A DNA stretch of 64,000 bases from Deltaproteobacteria bacterium (GTDB lineage: Bacteria > Desulfobacterota > DSM-4660 > Desulfatiglandales > HGW-15), in the NCBI GenBank assembly GCA_019310485.1, contig JAFDEF010000011.1, positions 1-64,000 of the forward strand, read 5' to 3'. The number at the start of each line of letters is the position of its first letter. The stretch's first letter is position 1. Position numbers and translations under genes: made by a program. The notes beneath the pieces are model-generated. The model did no database searches, was not told the origin of the DNA, and worked only from the letters and a program-made list of their open reading frames with translations. Shown in pieces: positions 16,702 through 25,249 of this stretch.

Positions 16702-17898
16702 CTATCCGCAAAAGGCTGCCACTCGCTTTGCCACAAAATCCACCATCTGCTGCGTAGCTTTGCTAAACTGACCAGCAGTGGCAAGCAAAGCCGGGTGAGA
16801 GTTAAACTCTTCAGCGCTGTAGCCGTCCTCAGCATAACCCTTTTCAAAGTAGGGAATTTTCATCAGCTTGTCCATTACTTCTTGTGGAACAGGCTCATAA
16901 ATTTGGTTGCTAAACTCTAAATGCCTGCCTTTGAAAAAAAGCCCTTCCAGATAGGGGGGAGGACATGTGAACACTGCATTGGCACCTGCAGTTTTTTCTA
17001 CGTGCCAGGATCGGACAACCCCGTCTACGGTCGGGCTCATCCTCATCGAGCAAAGAAGCATTTTTCCGGGATACTCGTTGTTTTCATCAACCAGCCGGCA
17101 CGCCTTCTTGAAGATCGCTATTTCAGCCCAGCGAACATCGGCTTCGCTCAGCTCTATGTTTCTTTCCTGTGCTTCTTTTTGCAAATCTCCCAAAGTACCG
17201 TAGCGGGCGCTCATGGCGGTAATCACGGAACGCCACTTGCTTAGGTCAACACCTTTGGCCTTTGCCTCCTTAATCCCTTCAGCCACTGCGTTCATGCAGG
17301 CTACAAATTGAGGAATTATGAAAGCCAGGGTGTTGTTGGTGGGTATGGCCCTTGCAGTCAGTTGTTTGATTACCTCGTAGCCTTCGGCTGTACCCGGGAC
17401 TTTAATCATGACATTGGGTGAGAGGGAATGGAGTTCTATGCCCTGGCTCACCATTTTTTCAACGTCATGGCGTATCCTGGGATCTACCTGCCCTGAAATA
17501 AAACCATACTTATAATTCGTTGCTTCAAAAATTGGCAAATACGCCTCTGCTCCTCGCTTCACTATCTCTTTATAAGTATCCCAGAACACGACTTCAGAAT
17601 CAGTGCAGCGGTCTTTACCTATCCGGTCATCAATCCATTTGGACCAATAGTCCGGGTTGTCTTTGATCGCATTGTAGGATAGCGGCGGATTCGTGGTCAC
17701 GCCTCGGAAGATATTGTCCTCCGGGTTGTTGTTCTCACTGTACAAACGGTCCAGCCAGGCTGTCATTTCCTCTTTGTCGGAAGCCTGCTCAATCATCTTC
17801 TTCCGCCAGTTGTCATAAATAAGTGGGGATGAATCCCACCATATCTCAGCTTCAGGATTAACCTCCCATAATCTTTCAATAACACTTTTTGACGCCAT
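16702..17898 (-). CDS. Transaldolase family protein
   Basis: A 398-residue transaldolase-type (beta/alpha)8 protein. Recognisable segments are GVTTNPPL (66-73), the Schiff-base lysine K166 in VMIKVPGTAEG, and ATNNTLAF-like ARAIPTNNTLAFIIPQF. It is longer than the 220-residue and 320-residue canonical types, mostly through an N-terminal extension. The enzyme should move a dihydroxyacetone unit between sugars or cleave a ketose. A sulfosugar transaldolase cannot be excluded but no partner isomerase is present. AGGAGGGG precedes the ATG. Confidence 0.8.
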   Translation of the reverse strand: MASKSVIERLWEVNPEAEIWWDSSPLIYDNWRKKMIEQASDKEEMTAWLDRLYSENNNPEDNIFRGVTTNPPLSYNAIKDNPDYWSKWIDDRIGKDRCTDSEVVFWDTYKEIVKRGAEAYLPIFEATNYKYGFISGQVDPRIRHDVEKMVSQGIELHSLSPNVMIKVPGTAEGYEVIKQLTARAIPTNNTLAFIIPQFVACMNAVAEGIKEAKAKGVDLSKWRSVITAMSARYGTLGDLQKEAQERNIELSEADVRWAEIAIFKKACRLVDENNEYPGKMLLCSMRMSPTVDGVVRSWHVEKTAGANAVFTCPPPYLEGLFFKGRHLEFSNQIYEPVPQEVMDKLMKIPYFEKGYAEDGYSAEEFNSHPALLATAGQFSKATQQMVDFVAKRVAAFCG

Positions 17899-17919
17899 TT
17901 TTCCCCTCCTGCAACAAAA

Positions 17920-18282
17920 TTAATCACGAATGTCATCAGAGGCCAGAAGATCAACACCGGTTCCCAGAAAATTAGGAATTATCACATCACCGATCTTGAT
18001 CGGTGGTTGAACCTTCACTTTTGATAGCTCATCCATGGCCCTGAATATTTCCCTTTTAGGTATCCCTGTTCTGGTTCGAACAGGCAGCCTTTTGCTTCGA
18101 CTCTGTTCAACAACGACTGTAGAAGTCAAAATTCGTTTTGGCTCGAGGAATTCTTGCTTGAGGTATTCTTTGCCCCTTTTGCAGACTTCGCCTTTTATTA
18201 TTACATTGCCATCCTCCATCCAGACTCTGGCATGGCATCCTTTAGGGCAGGTAATACATATGAGATCTTTGGCTCCCTTCAC
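17920..18282 (-). CDS. DUF1667 Fe-S cysteine protein of a GlpABC-like complex
   Basis: A 120-residue DUF1667 protein with an N-terminal CITCPKGC motif (C9, C12, C16) and C34 in GEVCKRG, a likely Fe-S ligand set. DUF1667 genes commonly follow a GlpA-like and a second FAD oxidoreductase, as here, and the three are thought to form an electron-transferring dehydrogenase complex. It starts with GTG (18280-18282) behind GAGAGG, 3 bp after the upstream stop, so translation is tightly coupled. Confidence 0.85.
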   Translation of the reverse strand: MKGAKDLICITCPKGCHARVWMEDGNVIIKGEVCKRGKEYLKQEFLEPKRILTSTVVVEQSRSKRLPVRTRTGIPKREIFRAMDELSKVKVQPPIKIGDVIIPNFLGTGVDLLASDDIRD

Positions 18283-18285
18283 AGC

Positions 18286-19539
18286 CTACCTCTCCTCGCA
18301 ACGGATTTGAAGTTTGCTCACAGATGGGCCCATTTGCGAGAAAATTTTCTTTGGAATTTTCAAGCGAATCATTTCGCTAGGCCGGGCATAGGAAAATTTT
18401 TTCTCAAAGTTTTCCCCCACTCTGAGCACCATTTTCCCCATGGGTTTCTTAACTCTTAAATAAAAGATAGTTTCACGGTCCCCGGATATTTTTTGGGGAA
18501 CAACTTGGCCTACACCTTCATCTGCCTCGACTTCCATGATTCGTTCACGTCCGAGCGTTTTTCCCTTGATGCGTTCATAAGCTCCAGTGGCGGCAAGTTC
18601 TCCTTCATTGGACACATTGTCAACAAGATCATTTACATGAAGGACGTTTCCGCAGGAAAAAATTCCTTCCACACTTGTTTCCAGACAGTCATTAACATAT
18701 GGTCCGCCTGTTTTAGGATCAATAAGCACGCCTGCCTGCTTGGAAAGTTCATTTTCAGGGATCAGGCCTACTGAAAGCAGCAAGGTGTCACATTCCACAT
18801 ATTGCTCCGTTCTCTTTATCGGATTCCAGTCAGTATCGACTTTAACGAGCGTGACCCCTTCCACACGCTTATCTCCGTGAATTTCGGCAACCGTGTGACT
18901 CAGTAGAAGGGGTATCTCATAGTCGTTCAAGCACTGGACCACGTTCCTGATGAGGCCGCTGGAATAGGGCAAAATCTCGGCGACCGCAACGACCTCAGCC
19001 CCCTCCAAGGTAAGGCGCCTGGCCATTATAAGGCCAATGTCCCCTGAACCAAGTATTACAACTTTTTCCCCAGGCATGTATCCTTCGATGTTTATAAGCC
19101 TCTGGGCATGCCCGGCTGTAAAAATCCCCGCCGGTCTCGTACCGGGTATTCCAAGGGCGCCCCTGGGCCTTTCCCTGCATCCCATCGCAAGGATGATTGA
19201 TTTACACTCGTATTTGCGCAAGCCGCTATGTTCACTGACGGAAGTTAGTGTCCTGTCTTTTTCGATTTCCAGAACAGTGGTGTTAAGCTCGATATCAATG
19301 CCGGCGGATTCGGCCATTTTAATATATCGGTTCGCATACTCGGGACCTGTCAACTCTTCTTTGAATTTTTCAAGGCCAAACCCGTTGTGGATGCATTGCC
19401 TCAGAATCCCACCGGGCAGTTCATCCCGCTCAAAGACAACCAGATTCTTAACACCCCTCCTGTCAGCCTCTACGGCAGCAGCGAGACCGGCTGGGCCGGA
19501 ACCGATAATAGCAATATCCAGCTTAGATCTTTTCAACAT
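18286..19539 (-). CDS. FAD-dependent oxidoreductase partner of the GlpA-like protein
   Basis: A 417-residue pyridine-nucleotide-disulfide-type flavoprotein. FAD-binding GSGPAG lies at 13-18, a second dinucleotide motif GSGDIG at 164-169, and LRQCIHNGFG near 46-55 is typical of the subunit paired with GlpA-like BFD proteins. Its start at 19539 overlaps the GlpA-like stop by 7 bp with GGAG upstream; the frame extends to 19671 but that part lies inside the upstream gene. Together with 17920-18282 and 19533-21032 it makes a three-gene complex unit. Substrate unknown. Confidence 0.85.
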   Translation of the reverse strand: MLKRSKLDIAIIGSGPAGLAAAVEADRRGVKNLVVFERDELPGGILRQCIHNGFGLEKFKEELTGPEYANRYIKMAESAGIDIELNTTVLEIEKDRTLTSVSEHSGLRKYECKSIILAMGCRERPRGALGIPGTRPAGIFTAGHAQRLINIEGYMPGEKVVILGSGDIGLIMARRLTLEGAEVVAVAEILPYSSGLIRNVVQCLNDYEIPLLLSHTVAEIHGDKRVEGVTLVKVDTDWNPIKRTEQYVECDTLLLSVGLIPENELSKQAGVLIDPKTGGPYVNDCLETSVEGIFSCGNVLHVNDLVDNVSNEGELAATGAYERIKGKTLGRERIMEVEADEGVGQVVPQKISGDRETIFYLRVKKPMGKMVLRVGENFEKKFSYARPSEMIRLKIPKKIFSQMGPSVSKLQIRCEER

Positions 19540-21032
19540 TCCCCAGCTCCACTTTCTCCACCCTGCTTTGTGTAGCCTACAATATGGTGAGAGCCGGCCC
19601 CTTTCTTTGTTACCTTCGTGGCAGGAATCCCGAGAGTGTTTGCCAGGTATTTTAGAACACTGCTTCCGCAAAAGCTTCCTTGGCAGCGCCCCATACCCGC
19701 TCTTGTGAGGTGTTTGACCCCGTCCATCGTGTCTACCCCTCTTTTTATTGCATTTATTACTTCAGCCTCTGTCACCTGTTCGCAGCGGCAGACAATATGT
19801 CCGTACTTCGGGTTTGATGCAATCATTTTTTCCTTCTTGCTCAGGGGGGCGCTTTCAAACCTCGGAAAACTTTCTTTTCTGGTGTGGAAAACTTTCTTTT
19901 CCTCGGCTTTCAGTCCTTGTTCTACCAGCAGCCTGATTACCATATCGGCAATTCCGGGCGCTGCAGTGAGTCCGGGTGCACCGGCAAGCACATGTATAGC
20001 ACGGGGTGCGTGCTCTGAAGGAGCAATATAGAAATCCCCGTCCGATGCCTTGTTATTCGTGCAGAGAATGCCTGAAAAACTTGTAATCATGTCTTTTTCC
20101 CTGAGCGCTGGAACGAGCTCCTTTCCAAGCTTAAATGTCTCCTCAATGTTTTCCCTGCTCACACTTGTATCCTTTTTGTTCCTTGGCTTGACGTAATGAA
20201 CCCCAAGGATCAAGTTCCCATGAGCAGTCGGTGCAATGTCCTGGCTATGCTTTTCGCTAAAGGTTCCAAATAGCATATGCCGCACAAGAGATGATACCGA
20301 CTTATCGAAAATGAGCATCGTGCCTTTGCGCAATTCCAGGTGAATATCAGCATCCCCGAGCAATGCGGCTATTTCATCAGAGTAAAGGCCTGCAGCGTTG
20401 ATAACATATCTTGCTCTTATTTGCCCTCTGGTGGTCGTCACCTTATAGTAATGATCATCCTCTTTGTCTATGCCGGTTACAGCAGCTCCCAGATACAGGC
20501 TCACACCGTTTTGTACAGCATTTTCCGTAAGTGCAAATGTCCACTCAGGTGTGTAAAGTACACCCGGTTCTTTTGCATAAAGCCCTGCAATTGCCTTTTT
20601 CGTCACATAAGGTTCGAGTTGCCGTATTTTTTCAGGCCCAATTATCTCATAACCCCGGGCACCATTTGACTCTCCCCTCTTCTTTGCCTCCCAGAGGTTT
20701 TCTATGTGCTCTTGTTTCAGGGCCAGCCATATTTCTCCAACTTCCCTGTAGTGCAGGTCAAGTTCGCGGGCAAGCTTTTTAAAACGCTGCGGCGCATTCG
20801 CACTCAACTTGCCTTTAAGGGAGCCGATAGGGCAAAAGTCAGGCAGATGGATCTGAGACAGACTTGCCTTTGATACTCCGAATCCGGGGAAAGCCTCTTT
20901 TTCAATGAGAGCAAACTTTCCCTTGAGCTTTGAAAGCTCACGGGCGATCATGGCTCCAATGATACCGGCCCCTATTATAACCACATCACATTCACCCAGA
21001 AATGCAGGGCTTACAGATTGGGCCTTTGCCAA
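19533..21032 (-). CDS. GlpA-like FAD-dependent oxidoreductase with BFD-type [2Fe-2S] domain, copy 2
   Basis: A 499-residue flavoprotein with FAD motif GAGIIG (21-26) and four C-terminal cysteines C415, C417, C450 and C455 in CRC...CQGSFC. It matches copy 1 at 10111-11610 in length and motif spacing. It begins with TTG, with GAGGGG upstream, 2 bp after the stop of the cupin gene. The downstream FAD and DUF1667 genes complete the unit. Likely oxidises a hydroxylated substrate and passes electrons to an Fe-S carrier. Confidence 0.85.
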   Translation of the reverse strand: MAKAQSVSPAFLGECDVVIIGAGIIGAMIARELSKLKGKFALIEKEAFPGFGVSKASLSQIHLPDFCPIGSLKGKLSANAPQRFKKLARELDLHYREVGEIWLALKQEHIENLWEAKKRGESNGARGYEIIGPEKIRQLEPYVTKKAIAGLYAKEPGVLYTPEWTFALTENAVQNGVSLYLGAAVTGIDKEDDHYYKVTTTRGQIRARYVINAAGLYSDEIAALLGDADIHLELRKGTMLIFDKSVSSLVRHMLFGTFSEKHSQDIAPTAHGNLILGVHYVKPRNKKDTSVSRENIEETFKLGKELVPALREKDMITSFSGILCTNNKASDGDFYIAPSEHAPRAIHVLAGAPGLTAAPGIADMVIRLLVEQGLKAEEKKVFHTRKESFPRFESAPLSKKEKMIASNPKYGHIVCRCEQVTEAEVINAIKRGVDTMDGVKHLTRAGMGRCQGSFCGSSVLKYLANTLGIPATKVTKKGAGSHHIVGYTKQGGESGAGEC

Positions 21033-21034
21033 TG

Positions 21035-21400
21035 TTACCCCTCGCCCCGGGCATACTTTATTGCAGGCGCGAACACGTTATAAATAACAAGTTCTTCTTC
21101 AACGTTTCGTATCGCATGCTTTGTATTGGGGGGAACCTGGACCACCGTACCCGGTTCTACAGGAAACTCACCAACCCCATCAATGAACATCGTGGCTTTG
21201 CCCTCGAGAACATAGACGAGATCCGGCTGATCCCTGTGCACGTGGTCGGGTAATGTCACTCCTTTTTCAAGTCTGATCTGCATAACTGCAATGGGCGAGT
21301 CATCTTTCTCGCGGGTGTATATCCACCTTATGGCACCCCTGTCCGTCATGAAATGCGGCTCCCACTCTACCTCAGATATCTTCTTAAATGGTGCAGTCAT
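21035..21400 (-). CDS. Small cupin-domain protein
   Basis: A 121-residue cupin with the metal site LPDHVHRDQPDLVYVLEG (two histidines, then D/E positions) near residues 50-67 and a downstream PNTKHAIRN histidine. AAAGGAG precedes the ATG. It is the first gene behind operator site 2 and is followed directly by the GlpA-like gene, the same order as at 9703-11610. A binding or isomerase role is possible; nothing in the sequence decides. Confidence 0.85.
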   Translation of the reverse strand: MTAPFKKISEVEWEPHFMTDRGAIRWIYTREKDDSPIAVMQIRLEKGVTLPDHVHRDQPDLVYVLEGKATMFIDGVGEFPVEPGTVVQVPPNTKHAIRNVEEELVIYNVFAPAIKYARGEG

Positions 21401-21523
21401 TGTGTTCTCCTTTCAATTTAACTTTTAGGTTTCAAGGAAAAATCAGCCACACAAGTAATATTTTTTTCAAGTTGGCGGGTTTTCTTGCGGTACAAGTGTC
21501 ATACTCTGTAAGTGACACAAATT

Positions 21524-21587
21524 TGCTCATTTGAGCACTTAATGCACATCTGTGTATCTTGATAAGCACAAAAGGAAGTTTTGTCAA
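21524..21587 (-). promoter_or_regulatory. Promoter with two-part operator, site 2
   Basis: On the minus strand TTGACA (21587-21582) and TATCAA (21564-21559) are spaced by 17 bp. CAGATGTGCA follows at 21552-21543, then a 5-bp spacer and the palindrome TGCTCAAATGAGCA at 21537-21524. The operator starts 35 bp from the first -35 base, as at site 1. It controls the operon beginning with the cupin at 21400. The rest of 21401-21700 holds only this and the terminator next to it. Confidence 0.75.
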
Positions 21588-21590
21588 GAC

Positions 21591-21624
21591 AAAAACGGTG
21601 AAACCCGCCAAAGGAGCGGGTTTC
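21591..21624 (-). terminator. Terminator of the Liv transporter operon
   Basis: GAAACCCGC (21600-21608) and GCGGGTTTC (21616-21624) form a perfect 9-bp stem with a 7-base loop. Read on the minus strand it is followed 4 bases later by five T residues (21595-21591). It separates livH from the promoter at site 2. Confidence 0.65.
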
Positions 21625-21700
21625 ATTATAGATGTCGAGATGATCTCAGAGGCAATTTCAAAGGGGCAACTTGAAAAACGCAGCCTTCGAAACTCCTCAA

Positions 21701-22579
21701 TTACTCCTCAAAGCCAAAGGCCCTTCCCCTGACGCCATAAAGCCCTGTGGGTTTAAATAGAATCACAATAAACATGACCATGAACGGCCCGACAAAAGCA
21801 AGTGGAGCGTAAATTGTGCCTCCTACAGAGATAACCTGTCCAAGGATAAGCGCAGAGACAAGAGTACCCTTGATACTTCCCAATCCGCCCAGTATCACTG
21901 TGATAAAAGCGAACAGGAGCATATCAAACCCCATGTAAGGGGTGACTCCAACCAAGGGTGAATTAAGGGCGCCCCCGAACCCGGCCAGTCCGCTTGCTAT
22001 GACGAAAGTTACAGTGAAAATGCGGCCGAGGTTTATTCCCAATCCCCTTACCTGGTCAGGGTTTTCAATTCCTGCGCGGATCGCTTTGCCTGCAATTGTT
22101 TTGTTAAGCATAAGATTAATAAAAACGTACACCAGCATGCCGATCACAAAAACCATCAATCGGTACAAGGGTATCTTGGCACCCAGCATGTGGACTATGG
22201 TATGGAAAGGCATGCCGACCGGTTTACTTGCAAGTCCGAATACATACTGTACTATTCCAATGCCGATTAGAAATACGCTGAAAGTCACCACCATGGTGAA
22301 CATGAGTTCTTTTCCGTAAACCTTTCGGAGTAATTGGGTTTCCACTATAAACCCTGCAACTGCGGCTGCGGCTGTCCCGCAAATTAACCCGAGCACGAAA
22401 CTTCCGGTTGCTGAGACCAAGGCAAAGGTGAGGTATGCTCCAAAGGTGTAATAAACCATCTGTTCCATATTAACAATTCGCATAAGGCCAAAGCCGATGG
22501 ATATGCCGATAGAAACCAGGAACAAAATACCACTGATACCCAATCCAAAAACTACAGCCGAAATGTAGAGTTCAAGCAT
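21701..22579 (-). CDS. livH: Branched-chain amino acid-type ABC transporter permease (LivH)
   Basis: A 292-residue polytopic inner-membrane protein, with roughly eight hydrophobic segments and the LivH-type GIENPDQVRGLGIN cytoplasmic loop near residues 190-203. It should form the import channel with LivM (22631-23605). GAGGGG precedes the ATG. It is the last gene of the operon and is followed by a terminator. The gene symbol reflects family membership; the transported solute may be a carboxylate or sugar acid and not an amino acid. Confidence 0.9.
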   Translation of the reverse strand: MLELYISAVVFGLGISGILFLVSIGISIGFGLMRIVNMEQMVYYTFGAYLTFALVSATGSFVLGLICGTAAAAVAGFIVETQLLRKVYGKELMFTMVVTFSVFLIGIGIVQYVFGLASKPVGMPFHTIVHMLGAKIPLYRLMVFVIGMLVYVFINLMLNKTIAGKAIRAGIENPDQVRGLGINLGRIFTVTFVIASGLAGFGGALNSPLVGVTPYMGFDMLLFAFITVILGGLGSIKGTLVSALILGQVISVGGTIYAPLAFVGPFMVMFIVILFKPTGLYGVRGRAFGFEE

Positions 22580-22630
22580 TATTCGATTCCCCTCAAATTA
22601 TTGTCTTGTTTGTGATTCAGTCCTTGTACT

Positions 22631-23605
22631 TTATGTTGCACTTTGTGCTGAAGCCTTCCCTCTGGATCTAATCTTTGCCCCTATTGTTTGAATGGTTCCC
22701 CAGACTCCTCCGCTGAACTTGAAGCAGACTATGATGGTCAACACGCCGACTGCAAGCTCCCATCGGGAGACAAAAGTACTGACCAAGTCCTTTAACCCGA
22801 GAAAGGCAAAGGTCCCGAAGAAAGGACCATACACGCTCCCAGCGCCCCCAAGCAGGGTTGCCACGAGGACTTCTGCAGCCCGTGCCGGTTCAGTTATGCT
22901 TGGATTCACAAATCCGTAATTGATGGCATACATGGAGCCGGCTAAAGCTGCCAGTATGCACATCAGGGTATATCCGGTCCAACGGATTTTGAAAGTATCA
23001 TATCCAAGAAATTTCATCTTGTTTTCATTCACTTTAATAGCCCTGAAGGACGCACCCATGGCTGACCTGTCAAGCCATGTATACCATATCATTACTACAA
23101 ACAGGACGATCATGGCGAACCAGAAAAATTGGTCAGGTTTCCTTAAATCCAGCAAAGGAGTGGCATGCATTCTAGACCGGTACCAGAGGCCGTCATCTCC
23201 TCTTGTAATGGGGTAAAGGATCTTTTCCACCAAAAAGAGGCCCATCGCGCATGTAGCGGCATTGATTAGGGCAAAGTAATCTCCGCGGAGTCTGATAAAT
23301 GCGGGCCCAAGGATCAAGCCTGCTATAAGCCCCATCAGAAGTGCAAGCGCGATGGCGACCAAAATATTGTTGCCTATGTGGGCAAGATAGATGGCTGACG
23401 CATAAGCCCCCACGCCCAGGTAGAAGGGCTGTCCAAAGGAGACCATACCCATGTAACCGTAAAGGATGTCATTTGCTATGATGTAGATCGAAAAAGTGGT
23501 GATCTCCACAAGGAAGGTCATCTTGTTAGGGAAAAAATACCTTGCAATGACAATGAGAACCACGAGTGTCAAGGGCCCACGTAGATATCTTGAAAGCTTA
23601 TCCAT
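22631..23605 (-). CDS. livM: Branched-chain amino acid-type ABC transporter permease (LivM)
   Basis: A 324-residue membrane protein with about eight to nine hydrophobic segments and the conserved LivM loops GYMGMVSFGQPFYLGVGAYA (near 50-69) and FRAIKVNENKMKFLGYD (near 190-206). It pairs with LivH. GGAGGACTTA precedes the ATG. It lies 48 bp after livF and 51 bp before livH on one transcript. Confidence 0.9.
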   Translation of the reverse strand: MDKLSRYLRGPLTLVVLIVIARYFFPNKMTFLVEITTFSIYIIANDILYGYMGMVSFGQPFYLGVGAYASAIYLAHIGNNILVAIALALLMGLIAGLILGPAFIRLRGDYFALINAATCAMGLFLVEKILYPITRGDDGLWYRSRMHATPLLDLRKPDQFFWFAMIVLFVVMIWYTWLDRSAMGASFRAIKVNENKMKFLGYDTFKIRWTGYTLMCILAALAGSMYAINYGFVNPSITEPARAAEVLVATLLGGAGSVYGPFFGTFAFLGLKDLVSTFVSRWELAVGVLTIIVCFKFSGGVWGTIQTIGAKIRSRGKASAQSAT

Positions 23606-23653
23606 GTTTTTTTAAGTCCTCCGAGAACTCTGTTTTAGATCTGTCTCCTGTAT

Positions 23654-24355
23654 TTACAGGTATTTCTCAAATGCCAGGTCTTGGATTTCCTTTTTGTCCG
23701 CAACTTCTGCGACGATTTTCCCCTCCTTCATGGCATATACACGGTGCGCGACTTCAGCAGTGAGCGGCAGGTTTTGCTCAATAATCACAAGTGTACTTTG
23801 CTCGCTTATTTTCTTAAAAGCGCCTTTCAGGTCTTCGATTACGTGAGGTGCAAGACCCTCAGTCGGCTCGTCCATCAAGACAAGTTCGGGCTTTCCAAGA
23901 AGAGATTGCGCCATAAGTAGCATCTGTCGCTCGCCACCGCTGAGGTTGCCCCCCTTTCTATCCATGAGGGTCTTCAGCTTGGGAAAATGCTCTAACACCC
24001 TGTCCCAGTCGTAGTCCTTGGTAGCATAGCTGCCCAGCTCCAGGTTTTCCCTCACCGTTAGATCTGCAAACACGTGCTTGTCTTGCTGGATGTATTTAAG
24101 ACCCTTGAGAGCCACCTCGTAAGAAGGCAGATGGCCTATATCCTCCCCTTTGAAAAGGATAGTGCCACTGTCTTGCTTTAGAAAACCTGCGACAGTCCGG
24201 AAAAGAGTGGTTTTACCCGCACCGTTTCGTCCCACCACAACCACTACCTCCCCTGTTTGTATCTCAAGAGAAACATCAAAAAGGACATGGAGAGTTTTAT
24301 AGGACACGCTGAGTTCTTTTACCTCTAGAATTCTTTCATTGCTTTTTTCAATCAT
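23654..24355 (-). CDS. livF: ABC transporter ATP-binding protein (LivF)
   Basis: A 233-residue ATPase with Walker A GRNGAGKT (42-49), signature LSGGERQ and Walker B LVLMDEPTEG. It is the shorter LivF type and powers import with LivG. I start at the ATG at 24355, just after the livG stop, giving the usual LivF length; the longer frame to 24463 would lie within livG. The ribosome site is weak, consistent with coupling. Confidence 0.9.
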   Translation of the reverse strand: MIEKSNERILEVKELSVSYKTLHVLFDVSLEIQTGEVVVVVGRNGAGKTTLFRTVAGFLKQDSGTILFKGEDIGHLPSYEVALKGLKYIQQDKHVFADLTVRENLELGSYATKDYDWDRVLEHFPKLKTLMDRKGGNLSGGERQMLLMAQSLLGKPELVLMDEPTEGLAPHVIEDLKGAFKKISEQSTLVIIEQNLPLTAEVAHRVYAMKEGKIVAEVADKKEIQDLAFEKYL

Positions 24356-24374
24356 GACATGTTTCCCGTTTTCG

Positions 24375-25136
24375 CTAGGTTTCAAGCTTCCAGTAGCAGC
24401 GCCTGACTTCCGGGTCATTGAGCGTTGACTCACAGTCCCCGCAGCAAATGATCCTGCCTTCATGCATTACAGCAAGTCTGTCCACAAACTCCTCAAGTTT
24501 AGAAACTTTGTGTTCAATAAGAAGGATTGTTTTATCGTGAATATACTTTCTGAAAACATCAATCACTTCTTCAATCTCCTGGTCTCCCAGGCCTGAAAAA
24601 GGCTCGTCGAAGATTACAACTGCTGGATCAGACACAAAAGTCATGGCAAGCTCAAGCCTTTTCTTGCTCCCCAGAGGCAAGTTTCCAACAATCTCATCTT
24701 TGAGATGGTCAAGTTCAAGCATTTCCATGGTTTCTTGAACCCTGGAAGCAATGCCTGGTTGCCTCAGTGAGCTGAAAAACATCTTGAGCGTGAAAGGCTT
24801 GTTTTCTTTTTTTCTAAAATATGAAAGGGAAAGGTTTTCGTACACTGTCAGGTTGTCAAATACATGAACCAGTTGAAAAGTCCTCAAAATCCCCATCTTG
24901 ACCCTGTTTGCAGCGCTCAAATGAGTGATGTCTTTTCCGTCGTGAAAGACATGTCCCTCTTCGGGATTATAAAAGCCGCTAAGGATGTTTATGAAAGTCG
25001 TTTTGCCGGCCCCATTCGGCCCGATGATTCCCAGGGTTTCTTTTTCCTGCAAGTCAAAGTCAACCCTGTCAACGGCGACAAAATCCCCGAACCGCTTTGT
25101 GACCCCTTGGGTCATCAGTACTGGCTTTTTATCCAT
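24375..25136 (-). CDS. livG: ABC transporter ATP-binding protein (LivG)
   Basis: A 253-residue ATPase with Walker A GPNGAGKT (39-46), Walker B AVVIFDEPFSGL and the C-terminal extension typical of LivG. The signature motif region reads LPLGSKKRLELA, a departure from the classical LSGGQ that is seen in some LivG proteins. It works with LivF, LivH and LivM. A strong hairpin lies upstream between it and the binding-protein gene. Confidence 0.9.
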   Translation of the reverse strand: MDKKPVLMTQGVTKRFGDFVAVDRVDFDLQEKETLGIIGPNGAGKTTFINILSGFYNPEEGHVFHDGKDITHLSAANRVKMGILRTFQLVHVFDNLTVYENLSLSYFRKKENKPFTLKMFFSSLRQPGIASRVQETMEMLELDHLKDEIVGNLPLGSKKRLELAMTFVSDPAVVIFDEPFSGLGDQEIEEVIDVFRKYIHDKTILLIEHKVSKLEEFVDRLAVMHEGRIICCGDCESTLNDPEVRRCYWKLET

Positions 25137-25190
25137 GTTAAACCCCTGATAAATGGGCTAAGATACATTGTTCTCCATAATTTTTCAAAA

Positions 25191-25231
25191 TGCCATTTCA
25201 GGGGCGTCAATCAGGGACCCCCGAAATGGCA
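25191..25231 (-). terminator. Strong intercistronic hairpin after the binding-protein gene
   Basis: TGCCATTTCAGGGG (25191-25204) pairs with CCCCCGAAATGGCA (25218-25231), a 14-bp stem with one G-U pair in the minus-strand RNA and a 13-base loop. A short UUUU follows. Such a hairpin between a solute-binding protein gene and its permease genes usually protects or partly terminates the mRNA so the binding protein is made in excess. Confidence 0.65.
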
Positions 25232-25249
25232 CTCATAACGGGTTAGTAA

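Noticed and set aside
16702..17898. Sulfoquinovose transaldolase pathway
   Set aside because: A transaldolase and possible sulfolactaldehyde-type dehydrogenases exist, but no sulfoquinovosidase or sulfosugar isomerase is visible, so the pathway cannot be claimed.
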